A stretch of DNA of 64,000 bases from Nitrospira japonica (GCF_900169565.1 NZ_LT828648.1:3446501-3510500), one strand, 5' to 3'. Positions 41,584-50,323 are shown, counted from the stretch's first letter. Notes: generated by a model not told the origin, from the letters alone. Numbers and translations are program-made.

Positions 41584-41630
41584 CAAAGTAGCCTGTCCCC
41601 TTTTTGAGCCTCTTGTCCCCTTTTTGAGCC
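41584..41630. repeat. RAYT-type repeat A, inverted tandem copy upstream of the RAYT
   Basis: AAAGTAGCCTGTCCCCTTTT followed by GAGCCTCTTGTCCCCTTTTTGAGCC. Its orientation is opposite to the copy at 40874, so the two flank the transposase as inverted repeats. The rest of 41544-41858 shows no gene. Confidence 0.8.
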
Positions 41631-41858
41631 TGTGGCTCGCTACCACTTTTATTTAGAACCTTTCTCTGACGGCTTCGACAAACCAGTAGTAGCGACAGCC
41701 GAGCATTCAATAGAAGACCTATGGTCCGGTCTCGGCTATACGGAGTTGACAGTATTCGCATGGCGCAGTCATATCATTTCCTGCAGCAGATAGTAGGAGC
41801 TGACTCCGTAGATCGCTCCGACTCATTGAAGGGCAGCTATCTAATGAGGGAGGCGGAC

Positions 41859-42674
41859 ATGCACGAAGAATCACGCAAACAATCGGACCGTGATCAATCC
41901 TTGTCGAGGCGAGGATTGCTTATAAGGGCTGGGTTAATGAGTGTTGGAGCTTTGCAAGGATCCGGTCTTGTGAATGGTTTGACCTCAGACGGGCTGGCAG
42001 AGGAACACCAGGACTGGGTGTACCGGGTCCAACGATCTCAGGATTCACCAAGCATGGGTGAATTGATGAATATTCTTAGAACTCAACCGGGCGGGGCTGA
42101 TGCCCTTGAAAAGGCTCGTCGTGGAGGGGCCAATATTCCAGGAGAAAATCCGAGCTACCCGAAATTGGGGAAAAGTCCCGATCCTGTTCCGTCTCCGAAC
42201 TTTTCGGTGAAATTTTCATTGGGGCACCTGAAGGAAGGAGAAAATCTGATGAGGTTTCAGCAGGTATCCATTCTGGAGAATGGAACCGTCAGGCTTCTCA
42301 AAAGTATGGATAACGGAAACTTTACGCCCTCAGGTTTTGGGGCCTCAGGCACGCCTGAGGTCTTTATTCAATTTAGACCGCCTGCCGACGGATGGTATCT
42401 CTTTAATCTGCGAGGTGTAATTGACGCCTATTGGCAAGTGTCCGCCGCGCTCAGATGGAGTTACTCGCTCTCGGGCGCCGAGCCTATCCAAACATGGACA
42501 TATGGAAAGAGTCGTCAGCCAGGCATCCGATCGTTCCCCGCAGTGTTTTGGTATAGCCCGACCAGCGCTCCCACCTCACCCCCCAGATTGCAGTTTTCCT
42601 TATCAGAGACCTATCTTGACTTTGTGGATGCAATGGTGGCTTGGATTCCATATGTTTCGCAGTCCAAGAAGTAG
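41859..42674 (+). CDS. Tat-exported protein of unknown function (first of a tandem pair)
   Basis: A 271-residue protein. The N-terminus SLSRRGLLIRAGLMSVGALQ is a twin-arginine signal, so it is probably folded and exported to the periplasm. It shares with its downstream neighbour the segment MNILRTQPGGADALEKARRGGANI, then beta-rich sequence with GWYLFNLRG and IQTWTYG and a final aromatic strand. I do not recognise the family. GGGAGG lies 5 bp before the ATG at 41859; an in-frame ATG five codons earlier overlaps that site. Confidence 0.75.
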   Translation: MHEESRKQSDRDQSLSRRGLLIRAGLMSVGALQGSGLVNGLTSDGLAEEHQDWVYRVQRSQDSPSMGELMNILRTQPGGADALEKARRGGANIPGENPSYPKLGKSPDPVPSPNFSVKFSLGHLKEGENLMRFQQVSILENGTVRLLKSMDNGNFTPSGFGASGTPEVFIQFRPPADGWYLFNLRGVIDAYWQVSAALRWSYSLSGAEPIQTWTYGKSRQPGIRSFPAVFWYSPTSAPTSPPRLQFSLSETYLDFVDAMVAWIPYVSQSKK

Positions 42675-42778
42675 GAGTCACAGACGCTGAAGAGATCGGA
42701 GCCCTTGCGCATTTCTCTTGAACATCGTCATAGCACGCAGACATTGATGACGAACGACCACGAAGAAAGGAGCCCACG

Positions 42779-43537
42779 ATGAACCAGGTTCCTCTAATGA
42801 CTACCGATGAACACGCGCAAATGTCCCGTCGAACGTTTTTCAGAAAAGCCGGCTTGATTGGGATTGGGGTATCGTTGATGGACCTGGCACCCAAGGTCTT
42901 GTTACCAAGCGCCCGAGCAGAGAGAACACTCGCATCGAGTTCTCAGTCAGATCCGCAAACGACGCAATCCAGACTCAGGACTCGCACAGAGTTATTGACG
43001 ATTCTCCAAGGTCACCCCGGTGGGGCTCAGGCTATTGAGACAGCGCGTAGGCGAGGAGCAAACTTCTCTCTGGGAACCAATCCGACCCAACCACCACAGG
43101 TGCAGGGCACCCCACCCGTGACTTTATTTAGCTTCTCACTTTTGCTTGTTCCGGGACAATTGCAAGTAGGACAGAGCTGGGTCATGTTTCATGTGGTGGA
43201 CATCCTCAAGAATTCGGCGATAAATCTCCGCGTTTCCAGCACCAAGTCATGGGCTTCCTTTCAAATCGATTTCCCTAAGAATGGCTGGTATCTATTGAAC
43301 ATTGAAGGACTTCAAACTTCTGGTGGAGCTATTTCAGCCAGGTTGGTCAAGAACGAGCAAGGCGGGCCAATAGTTCAAACGTGGTCGTACCCGTCCGTTC
43401 CCGGTACGAGCGAGCAAAAACCCATTCACCGATCGTTCCCTGCAATGTTTGAATACACAGGAGGAACAAAGGGTGCGATCTTATATCTCGATAATGGCAG
43501 TTTTTCCTTTGTGCAATTTAGTGCAGAATCCCTTTAG
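42779..43537 (+). CDS. Tat-exported protein of unknown function (second of a tandem pair)
   Basis: A 252-residue paralogue of the previous gene. The signal is MSRRTFFRKAGLIGIGVSL, a full twin-arginine consensus, followed by LLTILQGHPGGAQAIETARRRGANF and a beta-rich domain with WYLLNIEGLQ and IVQTWSYPS. The L-x2-L-x4-PGGA-x-A-x-E-x-AR-GAN block and the GWYL and QTWxY motifs are shared by both. AAAGGAG precedes the ATG. Function is unknown; the pair probably forms one periplasmic unit. Confidence 0.78.
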   Translation: MNQVPLMTTDEHAQMSRRTFFRKAGLIGIGVSLMDLAPKVLLPSARAERTLASSSQSDPQTTQSRLRTRTELLTILQGHPGGAQAIETARRRGANFSLGTNPTQPPQVQGTPPVTLFSFSLLLVPGQLQVGQSWVMFHVVDILKNSAINLRVSSTKSWASFQIDFPKNGWYLLNIEGLQTSGGAISARLVKNEQGGPIVQTWSYPSVPGTSEQKPIHRSFPAMFEYTGGTKGAILYLDNGSFSFVQFSAESL

Positions 43538-43562
43538 GCTAAATACACGAGGTTGAATGGCG

Positions 43563-43650
43563 CAAGAAAAGGGGACAGGCTACTTTTCTAAGTGCTCAAT
43601 CCCCTACCCGCACTCGGACTTCGACGCGATGATTCTGCATCGCCGCAGCG
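43563..43650. repeat. RAYT-type repeat A joined to repeat B, copy 6
   Basis: AAGAAAAGGGGACAGGCTACTTTTCTAAGTGCTCAATCCCCTA then CGACGCGATGATTCTGCATCG. It has the same A-then-B order as 35491-35570. Confidence 0.75.
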
Positions 43651-43674
43651 CTTGAGAGAAGCCAGCTTGTCCAA

Positions 43675-44193
43675 TTACCGATCCCGTCGAAAGATGATCG
43701 TTGAGGCGTTTTGCATCCGCTGTCCATTTTCAGATTTTCCCGTATACGTGATGGTTCCCCCTGAAAAGATTGCACCGGCAGGACACTTCTGTGCCCCGAG
43801 TGTCACATCTGTTAACTGAACGGCTTTCGTCTTGAGCCTGCCCCTCTGATCAGGCAGCAAATTTTGTTCTTCTGCAACTTTATCGAGCGCAATGTTTGTG
43901 GTGATACGGCCCGCTATACAGGTGTAGTGCCCTGAACCTCCTACACTCGTATAAGAAATGCCGCTGTCATGATCTTCGGCAATCAATGTCAATTGAATAT
44001 TCTGCCCCTCCTGGACTTGCACGGTCTGACCACTTCGTGTAACCCGGCTATCCGCTATCCCCCATTGGATCGCAGGCGGATTCGTATCGGCATTGCGGGG
44101 GTCCGCTGATTTGCACGCTGACCCCAGAAGCGAACATGCACACAGGCACGCACACCATCGAATCACTCTAGACGATGCCATTCCTAAGCTCAT
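43675..44193 (-). CDS. Predicted lipoprotein of unknown function
   Basis: A 172-residue protein with a signal and lipobox (CACLCACSLLGSAC, lipidated Cys near residue 27) and a beta-rich mature part with QVQEGQNIQLTLIAEDHDSGISYTSVGGSGHYTC, which looks like an Ig-like or cadherin-type strand pattern. I do not recognise a family. ATG at 44193 is preferred since it starts the signal peptide. Confidence 0.7.
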   Translation of the reverse strand: MSLGMASSRVIRWCACLCACSLLGSACKSADPRNADTNPPAIQWGIADSRVTRSGQTVQVQEGQNIQLTLIAEDHDSGISYTSVGGSGHYTCIAGRITTNIALDKVAEEQNLLPDQRGRLKTKAVQLTDVTLGAQKCPAGAIFSGGTITYTGKSENGQRMQNASTIIFRRDR

Positions 44194-44296
44194 CCTGGCT
44201 TTCTCCTCCCTCACTGAGAACATCTTCCCTACGCAATAAGGACAAACGAAAACCTCTCCACCTGGGATGAGGTTATAGCGCCAGACTTCCATATAA

Positions 44297-44323
44297 GACA
44301 ACAAAAGAGACAGGATAGTTTTC
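44297..44323. repeat. RAYT-type repeat A, degenerate copy 7
   Basis: ACAACAAAAGAGACAGGATAGTTTTCT is a worn form of the repeat A unit, between the lipoprotein and the sigma-54 activator. The 44194-44503 gap otherwise shows no gene. Confidence 0.55.
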
Positions 44324-44503
44324 TACACTGCTTCCCTGCTAGGAGCATCGTATGCGATCCGCTTTCTTGCTTTACAGCCTAGTCGAGTGACTGGCCTATG
44401 GAACGTCCAAAAGACTGGACGATGGGATTGTGAGTGAAAATTGCCGCTGATAGAATACCCCCCAAGAGTCCTGCCCGCTTCATCACCGCGTGTGGTTTGC
44501 TTG

Positions 44504-46009
44504 ATGGATCCTTCATTTCGGCCCTCTCGAGAACAACTTTCGGCACTGTTGGCCATCAGTCGTCTTCTGACCTCCTCGGTCGATCTTCCGTCCCTACTCA
44601 AACTGATTGTCACCTCGGTGACAGAACTTCTTGAATGTGAAGCGAGCAGTCTGTTCTTGATCGATGCAACAGGCGAACAACTCATACTCAGCGTAGTGAC
44701 AGGCCCGGTCGGCGGTGAAATCAAGGAACTTCGCATCGACGTTGGTGAAGGCATCGCAGGATGGGTTGCGAAGAATCGAAAGAGTCTGATCGTCAATGAC
44801 GCCAAGCATGATCCCCGGTTTTCTCCAGCTGTGGACAAAGCAACAGGGTTTCAAACCCGTTCAATTCTTGCCGTGCCTTTGATGGATCACGGACAAATTG
44901 TGGGCGTGCTTGAAATACTCAACACGGCCAAGGCCAAACAGTTCGATCAATCGGATGTGGACCTTTTGTCGGCGTTTGGGTCATACGCCTCCGTGGCATT
45001 GAGGAATGCCGGGTTATTGGCCACGATGCGAGAGGAAAGCCAGATACTCAAGGGGTCGGCAGACGAACGGTATCGGACACTGATTGTGGAAAGCCCTCGT
45101 ATGCATGAGGTAGTGGACACGTTACGAAGAGCAGCCCGGAGCAATAGCACGGTATTGTTGCTGGGAGAAAGCGGCGTGGGAAAGGAAATCCTGGCTCGAT
45201 CCGTCCATAACTGGAGTCCTCGGGCGAGTAAACCATTTGTGGCCGTCAACTGTGTTGCATTGTCGGATCAATTGCTTGAAAGCGAATTGTTCGGGCACGA
45301 GAAAGGCGCCTTTACCGGCGCCCACCAACAAAAGAAGGGCTTGTTGGAGGTCGCTCAAGGCGGAACGATCTTTCTCGATGAAATTGGCGATATGAAGCCG
45401 AATCTGCAGGCGAAGTGGCTTCGCGTCTTGCAAGACCGGGAATTTGATCGTGTAGGAGGGACACAACCCATCAGAGTGGACGTTCGGGTCATCGCAGCAA
45501 CAAATCAAGACCTGAAGGAGGCCATCAAAGACGGCCGATTTCGGAAAGACTTGTTCTTTCGCTTGAACGTCGTCACCGTGACGACTCCGCCTCTGCGTGA
45601 GCGACGGGATGACATTCCAGCGCTTGCGAGGTTTTTTGTTGGCCGGTATGCCAAAGACATGAAGCGTCCACACGTGTCCATTGATCCAAAGGCCATTGAA
45701 GCGCTGCGTCAATATGACTGGCCAGGAAACGTGCGCGAACTGGCCAACGTCATCGAACGAGCGGTGGTTCTCGCAAGCCGGGATGTTATTTCTGTGGATG
45801 ACTTGACCCTCGAGGCAATGGAGCCGAATGCCCGACCCACGGAAGAACTGATGGACCTTCCGTTCCACAAGTCGGTCGAGCACTTTAAACGCATGCGGTT
45901 ACAAACGGCTATTGCCAAAACCAGGGGAAGCAAAACCAAAGCTGCTCAGGCTCTCCAGCTTCAGCCGACCTACCTCTCTCGCCTATGCAAGCAAATGGGA
46001 ATTTCATAA
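44504..46009 (+). CDS. Sigma-54-dependent transcriptional activator with GAF sensor
   Basis: A 501-residue enhancer-binding protein. A GAF domain (about 15-165) is followed by an AAA+ domain with Walker A GESGVGKE (221-228), the sigma-54-contact loop GAFTGA (268-273), Walker B TIFLDE and the arginine-finger region, then a Fis-type HTH (KTKAAQALQLQPTYLSRLCKQMGI). There is no receiver domain, so a ligand bound by the GAF domain probably controls it. A near-consensus -24/-12 promoter and an upstream dyad lie 190-300 bp downstream, in front of the lipoprotein gene. The ATG at 44504 starts the domain; a TTG 21 codons earlier is less likely. Confidence 0.93.
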   Translation: MDPSFRPSREQLSALLAISRLLTSSVDLPSLLKLIVTSVTELLECEASSLFLIDATGEQLILSVVTGPVGGEIKELRIDVGEGIAGWVAKNRKSLIVNDAKHDPRFSPAVDKATGFQTRSILAVPLMDHGQIVGVLEILNTAKAKQFDQSDVDLLSAFGSYASVALRNAGLLATMREESQILKGSADERYRTLIVESPRMHEVVDTLRRAARSNSTVLLLGESGVGKEILARSVHNWSPRASKPFVAVNCVALSDQLLESELFGHEKGAFTGAHQQKKGLLEVAQGGTIFLDEIGDMKPNLQAKWLRVLQDREFDRVGGTQPIRVDVRVIAATNQDLKEAIKDGRFRKDLFFRLNVVTVTTPPLRERRDDIPALARFFVGRYAKDMKRPHVSIDPKAIEALRQYDWPGNVRELANVIERAVVLASRDVISVDDLTLEAMEPNARPTEELMDLPFHKSVEHFKRMRLQTAIAKTRGSKTKAAQALQLQPTYLSRLCKQMGIS

Positions 46010-46200
46010 TCTGCGACGTGACCCCGTGGCTCAAGGAATTGATACCCGCCAATTCCATGATGGAACCTTATCTGATTTCGTAAGATATTATCTGTTCGGA
46101 TAGTCATACAGACACCTCGCCGCTGGCTTCTCTGATCTCACCCCTCGGCTCTGATCCTTCTCAGATGACCAGACTTCATCCGGTGATTCGGTGATTTGAT

Positions 46201-46224
46201 GTGGGATTCTCCATTGAATCCCAC
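46201..46224. promoter_or_regulatory. Perfect inverted repeat, candidate enhancer site for the sigma-54 activator
   Basis: GTGGGATTC-TCCATT-GAATCCCAC is a 9-bp perfect dyad centred about 105 bp upstream of the expected start site of the -24/-12 promoter at 46293. This is the usual place for a Fis-type activator to bind. The 46010-46364 gap contains no gene. A terminator role for the upstream gene is a weaker alternative, since the hairpin is 190 bp past that gene's stop and has no U tract. Confidence 0.55.
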
Positions 46225-46292
46225 TCCTTCCCCTATGCTCCTTGTTCCAACTCACCATCAATGAATGTTTGCTCGTGCTGACGTTGTGCGAG

Positions 46293-46308
46293 TGGCATGG
46301 CAGTTGCG
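46293..46308 (+). promoter_or_regulatory. Sigma-54 (-24/-12) promoter
   Basis: TGGCATGGCAGTTGCG matches the consensus TGGCACrNNNNTTGCw at all but two positions and keeps the diagnostic GG-N10-GC spacing (GG 46294-46295, GC 46306-46307). Transcription would start near 46319, about 45 bp before the lipoprotein ATG. Confidence 0.7.
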
Positions 46309-46364
46309 CATAGGACGAAGCAACTGCAGCAGAAGGCTCAGCATTCTAACCAGGAGGGATTGCC

Positions 46365-47288
46365 ATGAAGACACTTGCCAACATGAATGTGGTTTCGAGA
46401 AAAACGCAGCAGGGACTGGTCAAGAAGTTCACGAGACCGGCCCAGTTGGTTTTTGTATTGGGGGTGGGATTGAACTTGTTGGGGTGTGGAGATGGGGGCG
46501 ACGGCGCAGTTTCTGCACAACAGGGAACAGGCACGGCTTTCGTTGCGCCGACCGTGTTCCAGGCTGCCGGACCAACCGTTGCCTCGATTCAAAACACCGT
46601 CGATCAGTACAGGACTGCTCTGGGAGCAACAAACAATGGCAATACGCCCGGGCCGCTTCCCACGAACAGTGGTCACCGTGAAATCAATTGGGACGGTGGA
46701 GGCGTCGATACGACAACGGCGCCAGTCACGCCATTCACCACATTCCTGAATACGCGCGGCGCCCAGTTCACCACGCCGGGCACAGGGCTTTCGCAGGCTC
46801 CCCCTTCTGGCGGGCCCCAAGGCGGCCTGGCGACGCTCTTCAACAATCCAAGCTACGGCACCATCTATAACACGTTTAGCCCTTTGCGACTGTTCACTCC
46901 AGTGGACAGCAATATCACCGAGGCGCTGTTCTTCGTACCAGGTTCCAATGGAACTGTGCCGGCAAAGGTCAGCGGTTTCGGCATCGTGTTCACGGACGTT
47001 GACCTGCCCGACGGGAGCGGGCCTAGCAATACGAACGGAGGCCGCAAGGCCAGCACCCAAATCGAGTGCTTCGGCATCAATGGAGAGCTCCTCTTCAGTA
47101 ATGTTGCTCCGGCCTCGCCGGGAGATGGAAACCTTTCCTTCATCGGTATCGTCTTTGCCGACGCGCGAATCGCCAAAGTCCGGATCACGAGCGGCGATGC
47201 CGCGCCAGGGCCCAATGACGATGGGACACATGACATCGTCATGATGGATGACGTCCTTTATGGCGAACCGCAGCCAATACACCCGTAA
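46365..47288 (+). CDS. Secreted lipoprotein with GHREINWDG motif
   Basis: A 307-residue protein. A signal with lipobox LNLLGCGDGG places it in an outer or inner membrane as a lipoprotein. The mature protein carries GHREINWDGGG at about residue 104, then a fold with FSPLRLFTPVDSNITEALFFVPGSNG and FGIVFTDVD, ending in VMMDDVLYGE. I have seen this motif set in secreted proteins of unknown function, but no activity can be named. AGGAGG precedes the ATG, and the gene sits directly behind the candidate sigma-54 promoter. Confidence 0.78.
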   Translation: MKTLANMNVVSRKTQQGLVKKFTRPAQLVFVLGVGLNLLGCGDGGDGAVSAQQGTGTAFVAPTVFQAAGPTVASIQNTVDQYRTALGATNNGNTPGPLPTNSGHREINWDGGGVDTTTAPVTPFTTFLNTRGAQFTTPGTGLSQAPPSGGPQGGLATLFNNPSYGTIYNTFSPLRLFTPVDSNITEALFFVPGSNGTVPAKVSGFGIVFTDVDLPDGSGPSNTNGGRKASTQIECFGINGELLFSNVAPASPGDGNLSFIGIVFADARIAKVRITSGDAAPGPNDDGTHDIVMMDDVLYGEPQPIHP

Positions 47289-47299
47289 CCGATGTCGGC

Positions 47300-47333
47300 A
47301 TGCCCCACGGGATCGATTGATCTTGTGGGGCAT
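47300..47333 (+). terminator. Terminator hairpin after the lipoprotein gene
   Basis: ATGCCCCACGGGATC and GATCTTGTGGGGCAT form a 15-bp stem with two mismatches and a GATT loop, 12 bp past the stop. It separates the gene from the FecR gene. A T-tract is weak. Confidence 0.7.
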
Positions 47334-47382
47334 TCGCTCTAATAATAGAGGCAGCTTGCGGTACTCTATCAAGGAGATTGCC

Positions 47383-48507
47383 ATGGCTGTCGCCGCGTCA
47401 CGCTGGGCCGGATCCGGGTTTCTCCGATGCCCATTCCATGTATCGTGGAGGACGCTCGCAGCGATCATTGTGTGCACGTGGAGCCTGGCAATCTCTGGAC
47501 AGGTCTTCGGCGGTGAGTCCGCACCCGCGATCCTCGGCGTGTTGGCCGGAGAGGTCACGATTATCCCGCCGGAAGGAGGGGACGCGAAGCCGGTATCAAA
47601 CGGCATGACCGTCGCCGTCGGGACTAGAGTACAGACGGGCAAGAAGTCCACCGCGCTGGTCACGTTCCTGGACGGGAGCACCCTCACGGTCCAGCCCGAA
47701 TCAGATGTTGCAATCAAGCAAGCGGACATCGGCAAGACACGAGCGCGTGTGACCGTCGGAGTCAACGTGGGCACCGTCTGGGCCCGCATTGTCAAACTCG
47801 TCGACCCGGAATCGTCGTTCTCTTTGCAGTCGAACACGGCGACGGCGACCGTGCATGACGGTTTGATCGGCTCCCGTCAAGAGCCGGACAACACCTTCAC
47901 GTGCTGGACCAGAGCCGGCGATCTCTGGGTGCTCGAACCCACCGGCCGTGTCAGGGCCATATTGAAACCGGGTCAGATGGAGACAGTGAAGGCCGGGGCC
48001 CCAGCGAACCCGCAGGCGTTTTTTTCCAATCACAGCGCCTTGCGGATCGAGACACCGGTCTCCGTACTGCCGGTCATCCTGATGCCGGACCGAGCCAGGA
48101 TGGCGGGCTTTACCGACCCGGACACGGACGTGAACCAGGTTTTCGGGTCCTATACAGGGCTGGACGGCGAAGGCCATCGGGTGGTGGAAGTGCCAGCGGG
48201 CGTGCCGGGACCCTTTACCCTGATTCTTCAGGGAGAACAGGACGGGCCGTTTCTGATCCGCATCGGTGCGCTCTACAAGGGCGTGCCTGTCGACCAACAT
48301 CAAGTGAGTGGCACATTGCAACGGGGCGCTCGGCTCGCGGCCCAGCTCACACCGCAGCTGGAAGGCATGACCAACGACGCAAAAACCGCAAAGGTGTCGG
48401 GCGTCATGATCGGACCGCTGGAATCCACGAACATGCAGCTCCCCGGCAAGGTCAGAGTTTCGGAGAATCCTTCAACACATCCTGCTCCAGCAGCTCATAG
48501 ACCCTGA
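47383..48507 (+). CDS. FecR-domain protein
   Basis: A 374-residue exported protein. A signal segment (residues 22-42, LAAIIVCTWSLAISGQVFG) is followed by a FecR domain: GVLAGEVTIIPPEGGDAKPVSNGMTVAVGTRVQTGKKSTALVTFLDGSTLTVQPESDV, then a periplasmic region. FecR proteins sense periplasmic signals and signal to sigma factors or partner proteins. AAGGAG precedes the ATG at 47383. Its last 56 bp overlap the 3' end of the convergent CHASE2 cyclase gene, a pair often found together. Confidence 0.88.
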   Translation: MAVAASRWAGSGFLRCPFHVSWRTLAAIIVCTWSLAISGQVFGGESAPAILGVLAGEVTIIPPEGGDAKPVSNGMTVAVGTRVQTGKKSTALVTFLDGSTLTVQPESDVAIKQADIGKTRARVTVGVNVGTVWARIVKLVDPESSFSLQSNTATATVHDGLIGSRQEPDNTFTCWTRAGDLWVLEPTGRVRAILKPGQMETVKAGAPANPQAFFSNHSALRIETPVSVLPVILMPDRARMAGFTDPDTDVNQVFGSYTGLDGEGHRVVEVPAGVPGPFTLILQGEQDGPFLIRIGALYKGVPVDQHQVSGTLQRGARLAAQLTPQLEGMTNDAKTAKVSGVMIGPLESTNMQLPGKVRVSENPSTHPAPAAHRP

Positions 48508-50323
48508 TGGGCTCGTCACGCCCTCTCAGCGTCACCTGATCGATCGGCCGATAGACGAACCGGTCCCCCGCGGCATTCCGCGTAGCGTCGGTCGTCAGCA
48601 CGTGCGTGCCAAATTCCTTGTTTAGGTTTTGCAGGCGAGAAGCGACATTCACTGCATCTCCGATGACTGTGTAGGCCAGCCGTTCCCGCGAACCCATGTT
48701 CCCGACCACCATGGGACCGGTATTGATGCCCACCCCGATATCCAGAGGCGGTAGGCCGTGCTGCGACCACGATGACCGAAGTCCGTCGATCTCGCGGACC
48801 ATGTCGAGTGCCGCCTGACAGGCAAGAGCCGCATGATCCGGCTGCTCTCGAGGAGCATTCCAGAAGGCCATGACTTCGTCTCCAATATATTTGTCAAGCA
48901 CACCGTCGTGACGGAAGATGATATCCGTCATGGCCGTCATGAAATCGTTCATGAAGGACACCACGAGGTGCGGCTCCATGGAGCGAGACAGCGTTGTGAA
49001 TCCACGAAGGTCGCAGAACAGCACCGTCATGACCCTGGTTTCTCCTCCGAGCGTGACCTGTCCCGGCTGTTGCAGCACCCACTGGCTGATCGAAGGCGAG
49101 AGATAGCGGGACATCAGGTCCTGAACCAGTTGCCGTTGACCCTGCTCGAAAAAAATCCGGTAGCCTTGAGTGGCCGTGAACCCCAGGAGCACCGCAGCTG
49201 GCGGATAGACCATATTGAGGAGCAGACCTCTATCGAACGACATGCTGGCGCCGACGAGATAGAGGAACAACGATGCCGCCAGGCCGCTAATTCCGTTAAG
49301 CGGGCGCGCGGCGACGGCAAAGATGGCCCCCGTCAATGCGGCGGCATAGATCAGTAAGACGGTCGTCGTCCGGGACGAGGGCAGCAAATATCGTTCAGCG
49401 AGTAATGTGTCGACGGCGCTCGCCTGGACTTCTACACCCCACATGCGGGTCGTGGATGTCGTCGGCGTGGCAAACTCATCAATACCGCGAATGGTCAGAC
49501 CCAGCAGCACGATCTTGTCCCGGACGAGACTCTCGTCGAATGATCCGTTGATGACGTCCACAAACGGTATGATCGGAAAGCCTCTGCTCACCCCTGGAGA
49601 TGACGGCGGACCGGAATAATTGATCAGCATCCGTCCGTTGTCGAGCACCGGGATCGTCCTGCCGGCTGCATAGATTGTGGCGCTCGTGGGGTCTTGATCC
49701 AGTATATTGGCTCGTCGGATGAAGCGGGAGATGATCGCAAGCGAAAGGGAAGGAATCACCTCCTCGCCCGACTCCAGCACGAGCGGAAGGCTACGGACGA
49801 CGGTATCACGATCCGTCGTGACATTGACGGATCCCTCGGCCACGGCCGCGGCCGCAATGCGCGGCGTAGCCCGGACGAAGACGTCAAAGACCTGGACGAC
49901 GCCAGGGCGGGGGTGAAAGACGCCCGGGCCCTGGCCCTCCACGGGAAAGACGACGTTGCCGGCGCGCGAGATGGCGTCAATCAGGCCGGAGTCCTCCGCT
50001 CCGGGAGCATCGAAAAACAGGTCGAGGGCAATGACACGGGCGCCTGCAGACCGCAACCGGTCGACCGCCTGTGCATAGAGCGCCCGCGACCATCCAACGA
50101 GAGGCCCGTGTCGGGGCAGCAGCTCTCGATAGCTCCGTTGGTCGATGCCGACGATCACAATGGATCCGGAGAAACTTTCGTTCTGATCGGTGAACAGAAA
50201 GTCGGTGCCGCGCAATTGAGCGTTGGCGAATAGCCCACTGAGAAACGCACCGGTTAAGAGACTCCCCACCAGGAGCGAGAGAAAGGCAGCGACGGCAAAT
50301 TGCTTCAGGCTGGGTGCTGGCAT
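48452..50323 (-). CDS. CHASE2-domain adenylate/guanylate cyclase
   Basis: A 623-residue class III cyclase. An N-terminal helix and a CHASE2 extracellular domain (residues about 35-310, VGIDQRSYRELLPRHGPLVGWSRALYA to FATPTTSTTRMWGVEVQA) are followed by three membrane helices and the catalytic domain with TVLFCDLRGFTTLSRS (metal-binding Asp), DKYIGDEVMAFWNAP and GINTGPMVVGNMGS. It probably makes cAMP in response to an extracellular signal. FecR plus CHASE2 cyclase is a recurring pair. Confidence 0.93.
   Translation of the reverse strand: MPAPSLKQFAVAAFLSLLVGSLLTGAFLSGLFANAQLRGTDFLFTDQNESFSGSIVIVGIDQRSYRELLPRHGPLVGWSRALYAQAVDRLRSAGARVIALDLFFDAPGAEDSGLIDAISRAGNVVFPVEGQGPGVFHPRPGVVQVFDVFVRATPRIAAAAVAEGSVNVTTDRDTVVRSLPLVLESGEEVIPSLSLAIISRFIRRANILDQDPTSATIYAAGRTIPVLDNGRMLINYSGPPSSPGVSRGFPIIPFVDVINGSFDESLVRDKIVLLGLTIRGIDEFATPTTSTTRMWGVEVQASAVDTLLAERYLLPSSRTTTVLLIYAAALTGAIFAVAARPLNGISGLAASLFLYLVGASMSFDRGLLLNMVYPPAAVLLGFTATQGYRIFFEQGQRQLVQDLMSRYLSPSISQWVLQQPGQVTLGGETRVMTVLFCDLRGFTTLSRSMEPHLVVSFMNDFMTAMTDIIFRHDGVLDKYIGDEVMAFWNAPREQPDHAALACQAALDMVREIDGLRSSWSQHGLPPLDIGVGINTGPMVVGNMGSRERLAYTVIGDAVNVASRLQNLNKEFGTHVLTTDATRNAAGDRFVYRPIDQVTLRGRDEPIRVYELLEQDVLKDSPKL

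Noticed and set aside
35471-43650. Integron attC sites
   Set aside because: The repeats lack the paired RYYYAAC/GTTRRRY core sites and no integrase gene is present in the window.
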